A stretch of DNA of 16,549 bases from Donghicola sp041224595 (GTDB lineage: Bacteria > Pseudomonadota > Alphaproteobacteria > Rhodobacterales > Rhodobacteraceae): the NCBI RefSeq assembly GCF_041224595.1, contig NZ_JBGFGN010000081.1, forward strand, positions 1 through 16,549. Reading direction: 5' to 3'. The number at the start of each line of letters is the position of its first letter. Positions within the stretch are counted from its first letter, which is position 1. The notes under the pieces are model-generated. The model was not told where the DNA came from. It did no database searches and saw only the letters and a program-made list of their open reading frames with translations. A program made the position numbers and the translations under genes. Shown piece by piece: positions 7,314-13,827 of the stretch.

Positions 7314-8327
7314 ATGGGTGTTTTCGAGCGATTGTTGACGGTCTGGGTCGCGCTGGCCATGGTGGCTGGGATTGCGATCGGAGTGATGGCACCGGGACTG
7401 GTGCAGATGCTGGCGGGGGCCGAGGTGGCCTCGATCAACCTGGTGGTCGCGGTGCTGATCTGGGCCATGGTCTATCCGATGATGGTCAACGTGGATTTCG
7501 GCGCTGTGGCGGGGGTGGCGCGGCAGCCCAAGGGGCTGTTGGTGACCCTAGCGGTCAATTGGCTGATCAAGCCGTTTACCATGGCGTTGCTGGCCGTTCT
7601 GTTCTTTGAGGTCGTCTTTGCGCCCCTGATTTCGCCCGAGGATGCGGCGCAGTACACGGCGGGCTTGATCCTGCTGGGGGCAGCGCCGTGCACCGCAATG
7701 GTCTTTGTCTGGTCGCAGCTGACGCGCGGGGACGCGACCTATACGCTGGTGCAAGTGTCGGTGAATGACTTGATCATGGTTGTGGCGTTTGCGCCGATTG
7801 TGGCGTTCTTGCTGGGGGTGACCGAGATTGTCGTCCCGTGGGAGACCCTGGTGCTGGCGACGGTTCTGTACGTGGTTTTGCCGTTGGTGGCAGGGATGAT
7901 CACGCGCAAGGTTCTGGCATCCGATACCGCGATTGAGGCGTTTTCAGCGCGGGTGAAGCCCCTTTCGATGATCGGGCTGATCGCGACGGTGGTGATCTTG
8001 TTTGGTCTGCAGGGCGAGGTGATCTTGGCCCGACCGGCGGTGATCGCGCTGATTGCGGTGCCGATCCTCATTCAGAGCTACGGGATGTTTGCGCTGGCCT
8101 ATGGGGCCGCCTATGCGTTGAAGGTGCCACACAAGATTGCTGCACCCTGTGCGTTGATCGGGACGTCCAATTTCTTTGAGCTGGCGGTGGCTGTGGCGAT
8201 CAGTTTGTTCGGGCTGAACAGCGGCGCGGCCTTGGCGACCGTGGTGGGCGTGCTGGTCGAGGTGCCGGTGATGCTGTCGCTTGTGGCCTTTGCGAACCGG
8301 ACGCAGGGGGCGTTTGGGCGCGGATGA
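7314..8327 (+). CDS. ACR3-family arsenite efflux transporter
   Basis: This is a 337-residue inner-membrane protein with about ten hydrophobic segments, the length and topology of ACR3 (BASS superfamily) arsenite permeases. The conserved TM4 cysteine is in AAPCTAMVFVWS (C126) and the conserved glutamate of the late segment is in TSNFFELAVAVAISLFG (E289), both known to matter in ACR3 proteins. It exports arsenite made by the upstream reductase using the proton gradient. I chose ATG 7314, with AAAGGGGC just upstream; a GTG at 7281 would add a short polar stretch lying over the hairpin. It is unlike the unrelated ArsB family, so I give no arsB symbol. A hairpin and a GTATTT box follow the stop. 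Confidence 0.92.
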   Translation: MGVFERLLTVWVALAMVAGIAIGVMAPGLVQMLAGAEVASINLVVAVLIWAMVYPMMVNVDFGAVAGVARQPKGLLVTLAVNWLIKPFTMALLAVLFFEVVFAPLISPEDAAQYTAGLILLGAAPCTAMVFVWSQLTRGDATYTLVQVSVNDLIMVVAFAPIVAFLLGVTEIVVPWETLVLATVLYVVLPLVAGMITRKVLASDTAIEAFSARVKPLSMIGLIATVVILFGLQGEVILARPAVIALIAVPILIQSYGMFALAYGAAYALKVPHKIAAPCALIGTSNFFELAVAVAISLFGLNSGAALATVVGVLVEVPVMLSLVAFANRTQGAFGRG

Positions 8328-8342
8328 GCGCTAGAAATGAGT

Positions 8343-8390
8343 CACGCCGCTGGTGGGCGGCGTGATATGAGTATTTTGGGCAAAAAGAAG
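8343..8390 (+). repeat. Intergenic stem-loop + GTATTT box repeat, copy 3
   Basis: A stem CACGCCGC (8343-8350) / GCGGCGTG (8357-8364) with a 6-nt loop starts 16 nt after the exporter stop, the same offset as copy 2 after mccB. The box GTATTTTGGGCAAAAAGAAG (8371-8390) follows. The stem sequence is unrelated to the stems of copies 1 and 2, but its position and pairing are kept. Confidence 0.55.
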
Positions 8391-8396
8391 CGATGG

Positions 8397-8425
8397 GCGC
8401 GTCCGTATTTTGGGGCGCGCTTTTG
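8397..8425 (+). terminator. Convergent-gene terminator between exporter and lldD
   Basis: GCGCGTCC (8397-8404) pairs with GGGGCGCGC (8412-8420), including one G-U pair, around an 8-nt loop and is followed by TTTTG. It lies just outside the lldD stop (8429-8431 on the other strand) and can end + strand transcription from the arsenic genes. Confidence 0.6.
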
Positions 8426-8428
8426 CTT

Positions 8429-9598
8429 CTAGGTGGTGTGCCAGCGGCCTTCGAAATCCTCGGGGATGAGGGTGATCGAGGGATCGATCTGGTCGATGGT
8501 CTGGCGGCCGCAGAGCGCCATCGAGGTGTCCAGTTCCTTTTGGATGACTTCGAGCGCGGTTCTGACGCCCGCTTCACCCATGGCACCAAGGCCGTAGATG
8601 TAGGCGCGGCCGATGTGGGCCGCTTTGGCGCCCATGGCGAGGGCTTTGAGCACGTCCTGACCCGAGCGGATGCCGCTGTCGATATGCACGTCGGTTTTGT
8701 GGCCGACCGCGTCCACGATGGGGCGCAGCATGCGGATTGAACTGAGGGCACCGTCCAGCTGTCGGCCGCCGTGGTTCGATACGACGATGGCATCGGGCTC
8801 CAGTTCGGCGGCGCGCTTGGCGTCCTCGACATCCAGAATGCCCTTGAGGATGACTTTGCCGCCCCACATTTCCATCAGCTTGGCGACCTTGCCCCAGTCG
8901 AGGGCGGGGTCAAACTGCTCTGCCGTCCACGAGGACAGGGAGGAGGTGTCAGTAACCCCTTTGGCGTGGCCGACGATGTTGCCAAAGACGCGGCGCTTGG
9001 TTTGCAGCATCTCGAGGCCCCACGCCCATTTGGTGGCGAGGTTCGCGATGGATTTGGGGGTGAGTTTCGGCGGAGCGGACAGGCCGTTTTTCAGGTCTTT
9101 GTGACGCTGGCCAAGGATTTGCAGGTCGAGCGTGATGACGAGGGCCGAGCATTTTGCGGCTTTGGCCCGTTCGATCAGTCGCTTGGTATAGTCCATGTCC
9201 TTCATGGTGTAGAGCTGGAACCAGAAGGGTTTTTCCGTGTTCTCGGCCACGTCCTCGATCGAGCAGATCGACATGGTGGACAGGGTGTAGGGCACGCCGA
9301 ATTTGCCAGCGGCGCGCGCGGCAAGGATTTCGCCATCGGCGTGCTGCATGCCGGTCATGCCAACCGGCGACAAGGCCACGGGCATGGTGGCGTCTGTTCC
9401 GATGATCTGGGTTTTCTGGCTGCGGCCCGTCATGTCCACGGCGACGCGCTGGCGTAGGCGGATCTTGTCGTAATCGGTGACGTTCTCGCGGAAGGTCTGT
9501 TCGGTCCAGCTGCCGCTTTCGCAGTAATCAAAAAACATCCGCGGGGCGCGGCGTTCGTGGATTTTCTTTAAATCGTCGATGCACGTGATGACAGGCAT
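8429..9598 (-). CDS. lldD: FMN-dependent L-lactate dehydrogenase
   Basis: This 389-residue flavoprotein of the alpha-hydroxy-acid oxidase family oxidises L-lactate to pyruvate and feeds electrons to the respiratory chain at the inner membrane. The family's active-site signature SNHGGRQLDG is present (H276 base, R279 carboxylate binder), together with the N-terminal RRAPRMFFDYCESGSWTEQT and the phosphate-binding DSGIRSGQDVLKALAMGA. Related enzymes acting on glycolate or mandelate cannot be fully excluded, but length and motifs fit LldD best. I chose the ATG at 9598 (MPVITCIDD), preceded by GGAG at 9611-9608 with a 9-nt gap. Twelve upstream in-frame codons run through a 14-bp inverted repeat and are not family-like. 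That repeat contains the ribosome binding site, so translation may be controlled by RNA folding. Confidence 0.92.
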   Translation of the reverse strand: MPVITCIDDLKKIHERRAPRMFFDYCESGSWTEQTFRENVTDYDKIRLRQRVAVDMTGRSQKTQIIGTDATMPVALSPVGMTGMQHADGEILAARAAGKFGVPYTLSTMSICSIEDVAENTEKPFWFQLYTMKDMDYTKRLIERAKAAKCSALVITLDLQILGQRHKDLKNGLSAPPKLTPKSIANLATKWAWGLEMLQTKRRVFGNIVGHAKGVTDTSSLSSWTAEQFDPALDWGKVAKLMEMWGGKVILKGILDVEDAKRAAELEPDAIVVSNHGGRQLDGALSSIRMLRPIVDAVGHKTDVHIDSGIRSGQDVLKALAMGAKAAHIGRAYIYGLGAMGEAGVRTALEVIQKELDTSMALCGRQTIDQIDPSITLIPEDFEGRWHTT

Positions 9599-9605
9599 TA
9601 CAAAT

Positions 9606-9642
9606 CGCTCCAATTGGTATGGAAGTTTTACCAATTGGAGCG
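9606..9642 (-). promoter_or_regulatory. 14-bp perfect inverted repeat over the lldD ribosome binding site
   Basis: CGCTCCAATTGGTA (9606-9619) and TACCAATTGGAGCG (9629-9642) are perfectly complementary around 9 nt. In lldD mRNA this is a 14-bp hairpin whose 3' arm includes the GGAG Shine-Dalgarno sequence 9 nt before the start codon. At DNA level the arms contain AATTGGT and ACCAATT, the half-sites of FadR-type GntR regulators such as PdhR/LldR, but 11 bp apart instead of the usual 3. It could be an operator, a translational switch or both. No T-run follows, so it is not a standard terminator of the cupin gene. Confidence 0.8.
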
Positions 9643-9655
9643 GTTCGCGGCAAGG

Positions 9656-10144
9656 CTATTTCTTGGCGCCTGCTTTGGGTTCTGTGAGGTGGTCGTGATC
9701 CACCACGGTCCACGGCAGGCCCGTGTTGCGGAAGATGCGTTTTCTTTGGTGAGGGTAGTCGCCGACGTCGTGGGGCAGGCGTTGGCCGACAACGATCAGG
9801 CGCAGGGTTGTCTCGCCGGTGTTGGTGATCCCGTGGGGCAGGCCGCCTGCGCGATAGCCGATAAAGTCGCCGGGGCCGATGGGGAGCGAGGCCTCGCCTA
9901 TATGGGCGGTGGCGGTGCCCTCCAACACGTAGACGCATTCGTCCTCGTGGTGGTGGACATGGAATTCGGTGGTGTCGCAGCCGGGTGCGACCTCGATGAT
10001 GTGAAAGCCGAGGCCGGTTAGGCCCGTCAGATCGCCTAGGCTCTTGTTCACGCGCTGGGCGTTGGGGTTCAGGAAGTGGGCTTTGTGCAGCCCTTCCATC
10101 TGGGCAATCTCGTCGGCGCGGACAATGTAGGGTTCGTCGGTCAT
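9656..10144 (-). CDS. Cupin-domain protein
   Basis: This 162-residue single-cupin protein carries the first metal-binding motif in FHVHHHEDECVYVLEG (histidines 62 and 64, acid E69) and the second around PIGPGDFIGYRAGGLPHGI (H104), so a metal-binding beta-barrel is likely. The substrate is unknown. The C-terminus after about residue 120 is charged and probably extends past the barrel. It lies 57 nt before lldD on the same strand, so the two may share a transcript from the promoter at 10235-10208, although the large inverted repeat between them could uncouple expression. A role in lactate or other hydroxy-acid metabolism is only suggested by position. GAGAG precedes the ATG. Confidence 0.85.
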   Translation of the reverse strand: MTDEPYIVRADEIAQMEGLHKAHFLNPNAQRVNKSLGDLTGLTGLGFHIIEVAPGCDTTEFHVHHHEDECVYVLEGTATAHIGEASLPIGPGDFIGYRAGGLPHGITNTGETTLRLIVVGQRLPHDVGDYPHQRKRIFRNTGLPWTVVDHDHLTEPKAGAKK

Positions 10145-10201
10145 CGGCTCTCTCGGAATACATCAATGCTATGGGCTGATGGTACGAGGGCCGGGCTGAT
10201 C

Positions 10202-10235
10202 CGCCTAATTATAAAGGCGTGAGGGGATGTTTCAG
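10202..10235 (-). promoter_or_regulatory. Putative cupin-lldD promoter
   Basis: On the minus strand a perfect TATAAT (10213-10208) lies 16 nt after CTGAAA (10235-10230). The -10 is enclosed by a 5-bp inverted repeat, CGCCT/AGGCG (10202-10206 and 10215-10219), which might be an operator. The cupin start is about 60 nt downstream. Confidence 0.5.
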
Positions 10236-10241
10236 AGCACG

Positions 10242-10266
10242 AAAAAGGGCCCGCGAGGGGCCCTTT
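10242..10266 (-). terminator. trpA intrinsic terminator
   Basis: Read on the minus strand, AAAGGGCCC (10266-10258), a 5-nt loop and GGGCCCTTT (10252-10244) form a 9-bp stem that runs into TTTTTC. It begins 22 nt after the trpA stop and also shields the cupin promoter just beyond it from readthrough. Confidence 0.88.
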
Positions 10267-10288
10267 GGAAATGCGATATTGGCTGGGA

Positions 10289-11080
10289 TCAGGCCGCGTG
10301 GGCGCCGTCAGCCAGCGATTTGACGAAGGCGGCGATGTCTTCGACCGATTTGCCCTCGGCGATCTGGTTCACGATGGCCGAGCCGACCACGGTGCCGTCC
10401 GCGATGCCCGCGATGGATTTCGCGGTCTCGGGGGATTTGACGCCGAAGCCGACGATGATCGGCAGGTCGGTTTGCGATTTGATGCGCGCGACTTCGGGGG
10501 CGACGGTGGTCGCGTTTGCTTCGGCCGCGCCTGTGATGCCGGTGATCGAGACATAGTACACAAAGCCGCTGGTGTTCTGCAGAACCTTGAGTAGGCGCTT
10601 GTCATCGGTGGTCGGGGTCGCGAGGCGGATGAAGTTGATGCCTTTGGCCTGCGCGGGAATGCAGAGCTCGTCATCCTCTTCGGGGGGCAGGTCGACGATG
10701 ATCAGACCGTCGATGCCAGCCTCGACCGCGTCATCCAGAAACTTGTCCACGCCGCGGTTATAGATAGGGTTGTAGTAGCCCATCAGAACGATCGGCGTCG
10801 TCGTGTCTTCGGCGCGGAAGTCGCGGGCCATCTGCAGGGTCTTTTCCAGCGTCATGCCGCCCGCAAGGGCGCGCTGACCGGCCAGCTGGATGGTTGGGCC
10901 GTCGGCCATGGGATCGGTAAAGGGCACACCCAGTTCGATCACGTCCACACCGGCTGCGGGCAGAGCCTTCATCACGGCAAGGGATTTGTCGTAATCGGGA
11001 TCGCCACCCATGATGTAGGCAACAAAGCCCTTTTTGTTCTGCTCTTTGAGTGCGGCAAATTTGGCGTCGATCCGAGTCAT
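10289..11080 (-). CDS. trpA: Tryptophan synthase alpha chain
   Basis: TrpA cleaves indole-3-glycerol phosphate to indole and glyceraldehyde 3-phosphate in the last step of tryptophan synthesis, passing indole to TrpB. The 263-residue TIM barrel has the normal length, and both catalytic acids fall exactly at E49 (VIELGVPF) and D60 (TDPMADGPTIQ). The phosphate-binding GFGVKSPETAKSI and the GSAIV segment are also present. The ATG at 11080 is preceded by GGGAAG. trpB is not adjacent: the gene stands alone between a terminator and an unrelated divergent gene. Separation of trpA from trpFB is known in some alphaproteobacteria. Confidence 0.96.
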   Translation of the reverse strand: MTRIDAKFAALKEQNKKGFVAYIMGGDPDYDKSLAVMKALPAAGVDVIELGVPFTDPMADGPTIQLAGQRALAGGMTLEKTLQMARDFRAEDTTTPIVLMGYYNPIYNRGVDKFLDDAVEAGIDGLIIVDLPPEEDDELCIPAQAKGINFIRLATPTTDDKRLLKVLQNTSGFVYYVSITGITGAAEANATTVAPEVARIKSQTDLPIIVGFGVKSPETAKSIAGIADGTVVGSAIVNQIAEGKSVEDIAAFVKSLADGAHAA

Positions 11081-11110
11081 GTTCTTCCCGTCCGTAAATG
11101 GTTCGGGAAG

Positions 11111-11139
11111 GTGTTGCGCGGATCAGGGGGCAAGGTCAA
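11111..11139 (-). promoter_or_regulatory. Weak candidate trpA promoter
   Basis: TTGACC (11139-11134, minus strand) is a good -35, but the hexamer 17 nt on (CAACAC, 11116-11111) is a poor -10. I see no leader peptide with Trp codons and no attenuator hairpin between here and the ATG at 11080. Confidence 0.25.
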
Positions 11140-11266
11140 GCATCTACGCCCTGATTGCGGGCTGTCGGTGGCAGTTTGGCGGCCAGACGGGCAGGGGCGC
11201 GCACTTCCAGATTGACTTGGTGCGGGTGCGGCGCTGATCTGACTCTATTGGTTCAAGGAGATTATG

Positions 11267-11581
11267 ATGTTGGAATTGCGCCCGAATTGCGAATGGTGCG
11301 GCTGTGATCTGCCGCCCGATAGTCTGGACGCGCGGATCTGCAGCTATGAATGCACCTACTGCGCGACATGTGTCGAAGAGGTGCTGCATAATGTCTGTGC
11401 GACCTGCGGGGGCGGTCTGGTGCCGCGTCCGATCCGGCCCAAAACCAATCACCGACCGCAAAAGAAGCTGGGACTGGGATACCATCCTGCCAGCACAGCG
11501 CGCGTGACGTCCCAGTGGACACCCGAAGAGGTCGAGAGTTTTAGCAAAATGCTGTCCGGCATCCCGCCCGAAGAGCGGTAG
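11267..11581 (+). CDS. DUF1272 cysteine-rich (zinc-ribbon-like) protein
   Basis: This 104-residue protein has nine cysteines in its first 47 residues (C8, C11, C13, C25, C29, C32, C35, C44, C47), arranged around LRPNCEWCGCDLPP, RICSYECTYCATC and VCATCGGGLV. This is the DUF1272 pattern, presumably binding zinc; no function is known. Family members usually end soon after the LVxRP segment. Here about 45 more residues follow, mostly basic and polar, with a WTPEEVESF stretch. The start at 11267 leaves 6 nt after AAGGAG (11255-11260); an ATG at 11264 leaves only 3. The gene is divergent from trpA and convergent with the next gene. Confidence 0.85.
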   Translation: MLELRPNCEWCGCDLPPDSLDARICSYECTYCATCVEEVLHNVCATCGGGLVPRPIRPKTNHRPQKKLGLGYHPASTARVTSQWTPEEVESFSKMLSGIPPEER

Positions 11582-11593
11582 GGATGCCAGAGT

Positions 11594-11616
11594 GCGGGCC
11601 GTCTTAGGCGGCCTGC
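11594..11616. terminator. Hairpin between convergent genes
   Basis: GCGGGCCG (11594-11601) pairs with CGGCCTGC (11609-11616), with one G-U pair, around a 7-nt loop. It overlaps the stop codon of the minus-strand gene (11604-11606) and lies 12 nt past the DUF1272 stop. Neither side has a clean T-run, so termination activity is uncertain. Confidence 0.35.
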
Positions 11617-12266
11617 GGGTTGCTTTTGGGTTTCGCGGGGACCTTGGCCGGGAGAGCGGGCTTGGCCTCTGGCGGTGCGGCCGGAGTGGGCACAGTCACG
11701 TTCACCACAGGCGCGGGATCAGGCTCGCGCATTTTTGCACGGCGCATAAACAGCAGGCCAAGCAGCGCCAGCGCGATTTGCAAAAGGTGGGGCAGGGCAA
11801 TCGCTTCGTCCGTCAGTGCGGTCGCCAGCGGACCAAGTTCGACGGGGATGTAAGGCGAGACCATCGTGGTCTGGGGCGCGATACGATCCGAGAAGGGCGT
11901 GCCCACAATCGACTGATCCGGCGCATCCTCGAGTTCCGAAGCCGCAGCCAGACCCCATGTGATCCCCGGTCCTTTGGCGGTTTCGAAGCATGTGCTCTCG
12001 ATTTGACGCATCCTTGGTTCGTACTGGGCCTGCTGGATGGTCAAGGAGCCTTGCATGATCCAGAAACCCAGACTGGCCACAATCGCAACCAACAAGATGG
12101 AGCGCGCGCGGAAGTAAAAGGCAAGCGCGATGAGGGCCAAACCACCCGTGATAGACCATAGCGAAACTAACAAAAGACGGTCGTCAATCCGCGAGATGGT
12201 GCCAAGGAGGCTGAAATACTCTTCTTTGATGAACCCGTTGCACAGGTGGATGAGGGTGCTTTCCAT
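11604..12266 (-). CDS. Hypothetical membrane protein
   Basis: I do not recognise this 220-residue protein. Hydrophobic segments lie at about 32-53 (LLVSLWSITGGLALIALAFY), 57-76 (ILLVAIVASLGFWIMQ) and 155-175 (HLLQIALALLGLLFM). A loop of about 75 residues between the second and third contains one cysteine. The C-terminal 45 residues are rich in Pro, Ala and Lys (VPTPAAPPEAKPALPAKVP), probably a disordered cytoplasmic tail. The start at 12266 lacks a strong ribosome binding site, though the segment layout supports it. The frame is convergent with the DUF1272 gene and has codon use like its neighbours, so it is likely real. Confidence 0.7.
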   Translation of the reverse strand: MESTLIHLCNGFIKEEYFSLLGTISRIDDRLLLVSLWSITGGLALIALAFYFRARSILLVAIVASLGFWIMQGSLTIQQAQYEPRMRQIESTCFETAKGPGITWGLAAASELEDAPDQSIVGTPFSDRIAPQTTMVSPYIPVELGPLATALTDEAIALPHLLQIALALLGLLFMRRAKMREPDPAPVVNVTVPTPAAPPEAKPALPAKVPAKPKSNPQAA

Positions 12267-12501
12267 GACTGCTCTGTATAATTTTTGTAAATAAGGGACC
12301 GATGACCGGCAGGTTGAATATAGCCAATGTTACAAGGGCCGAGAGGCAAAGTCATTGCGGTTTCGCCTTACATTCAAGGGGCGGCAACGGTGAATGCTGC
12401 ACAGCAGCGGTTAGATCGACTGCCTTGAGTGCGGCGGCACCGGCTGCCGGGTTCGTTGATCGGGAGTTTCGCGCGAAGCGGGGCTTTGCGGACGGTCGCC
12501 C

Positions 12502-12530
12502 TTGACCCAGCCCCCCAACAGACCCTAGAT
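12502..12530 (+). promoter_or_regulatory. ychF promoter
   Basis: TTGACC (12502-12507) and CTAGAT (12525-12530) are spaced by 17 nt, a strong sigma-70-type promoter for this group. It predicts a start of transcription near 12537, about 25 nt before the ychF ATG. Upstream, from 12267 to 12501, I see no gene. Confidence 0.7.
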
Positions 12531-12561
12531 GCCCCCGATCAAGCACAAGGAGCGCCGCATT

Positions 12562-13659
12562 ATGGGCTTTAAGATGGGGATTGTGGGTCTGCCGAATGTC
12601 GGTAAGTCCACTCTGTTCAACGCACTGACCAAGACCGCGGCTGCGCAGGCTGCAAACTTTCCGTTCTGCACCATCGAGCCCAACGTGGGCGAAGTGGCCG
12701 TGCCCGACGCACGTCTGGACAAACTGGCCAGCATCGCAGGCTCGAAAGAGATCATTCCCGCGCGCATGACCTTTGTGGACATCGCGGGTCTGGTCAAAGG
12801 CGCGTCGCAGGGCGAAGGTCTGGGCAACCAGTTTCTGGCCAACATCCGTGAGACCGACGCAATCGCACAGGTTCTGCGCTGCTTCGAAGATGACGACATC
12901 ACCCACGTAGATGGCCGCGTTGACCCGATTGCGGATGCCGAAGTGATCGAGACAGAACTCATGCTGGCCGACATGGAAAGCATCGAAAAGCGTCTGGCCA
13001 ACCTGACCCGCAAAATCCGCGGCGGCGACAAAGAGGCCGTGGCCCAAGAGCGCCTGCTGAAAATGGCGAGCGAAGCGCTGGAGAACGGCAAGCCCGCCCG
13101 CACGGTCGAGGTGGACGAAGATGATCAGAAAGCTTGGAAAATGCTCCAGCTGCTGACGTCGAAACCGATCCTGTACGTGTGCAACGTGGACGAAGGCTCT
13201 GCTGGAACCGGCAACGAATTTAGCGCCAAGGTCGAGGCAATGGCGGCCGAGCAGGGCGCGAGCACTGTCATCATCAGCGCGCAGATCGAAGAAGAGATCA
13301 GCCAGCTCGACAAAGACGAAGCCGAGATGTTCCTAGGCGAGATGGGCCTCGAAGAGCCCGGTTTGGACCGTTTGATCCGTGCGGGCTACGACCTGCTGGG
13401 CCTACAGACTTATTTCACCGTCGGCCCCAAAGAGGCCCGCGCCTGGACTATCCGCAAGGGCATGTTGGCCCCGCAGGCCGCTGGGGTCATCCACGGCGAT
13501 TTCGAGCGTGGCTTCATCCGTGCAGAAACCATCGCTTATGACGACTACGTCGCGGGCAATGGCGAAACCGGCGCCAAAGAGGCGGGCAAGATGCGGGTCG
13601 AAGGCAAGACCTACGAAGTCAAAGACGGCGACGTTCTACACTTCCTGTTTAACGCCTAA
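12562..13659 (+). CDS. ychF: Redox-regulated ATPase YchF (Obg/OLA1 family)
   Basis: This is a 365-residue P-loop protein of the Obg-related YchF/OLA1 group, which binds ribosomes and prefers ATP over GTP. It shows the G1 loop GLPNVGKST (9-17), the switch region ANFPFCTIEPNVG, the G3 motif DIAGLVKGASQGEGLGNQFL, a non-canonical G4 (CNVDE) that explains ATP preference, and a C-terminal TGS domain (TYFTVGPKEARAW ... DGDVLHFLFN). Its length is that of the family. I chose ATG 12562 because AAGGAG (12547-12552) precedes it. The ATG at 12529 overlaps the -10 hexamer and would lie before the transcription start. It is monocistronic, with its own promoter and terminator. Confidence 0.96.
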   Translation: MGFKMGIVGLPNVGKSTLFNALTKTAAAQAANFPFCTIEPNVGEVAVPDARLDKLASIAGSKEIIPARMTFVDIAGLVKGASQGEGLGNQFLANIRETDAIAQVLRCFEDDDITHVDGRVDPIADAEVIETELMLADMESIEKRLANLTRKIRGGDKEAVAQERLLKMASEALENGKPARTVEVDEDDQKAWKMLQLLTSKPILYVCNVDEGSAGTGNEFSAKVEAMAAEQGASTVIISAQIEEEISQLDKDEAEMFLGEMGLEEPGLDRLIRAGYDLLGLQTYFTVGPKEARAWTIRKGMLAPQAAGVIHGDFERGFIRAETIAYDDYVAGNGETGAKEAGKMRVEGKTYEVKDGDVLHFLFNA

Positions 13660-13681
13660 ATCACCTCATTCTGAGAATGGC

Positions 13682-13714
13682 AAAGCGCCTTCGGTTTCTC
13701 GGGAGGCGCTTTTT
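13682..13714 (+). terminator. ychF intrinsic terminator
   Basis: AAAGCGCCT (13682-13690) pairs with AGGCGCTTT (13704-13712) around a 13-nt loop and runs into TTTTTC. It lies 22 nt after the ychF stop. Confidence 0.88.
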
Positions 13715-13827
13715 CTCTGCCTGGGCTGAATTCCATACTTATCTTTTGGATAGTTCGGCGCAACACTCCACAACATTGAACGGCCAAGTCGATTCTTGGT
13801 CCGAGGATCATTTTGTTGGAGATTTTT

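Noticed and set aside
9612..9636. Canonical LldR/PdhR operator AATTGGT-N3-ACCAATT
   Set aside because: Half-sites are exact but 11 bp apart, not 3; kept as a possibility only within the inverted-repeat finding.
12302..12505. 67-codon open frame upstream of ychF
   Set aside because: No ribosome binding site, no recognisable product, and it ends at the ychF -35 element; treated as non-coding.
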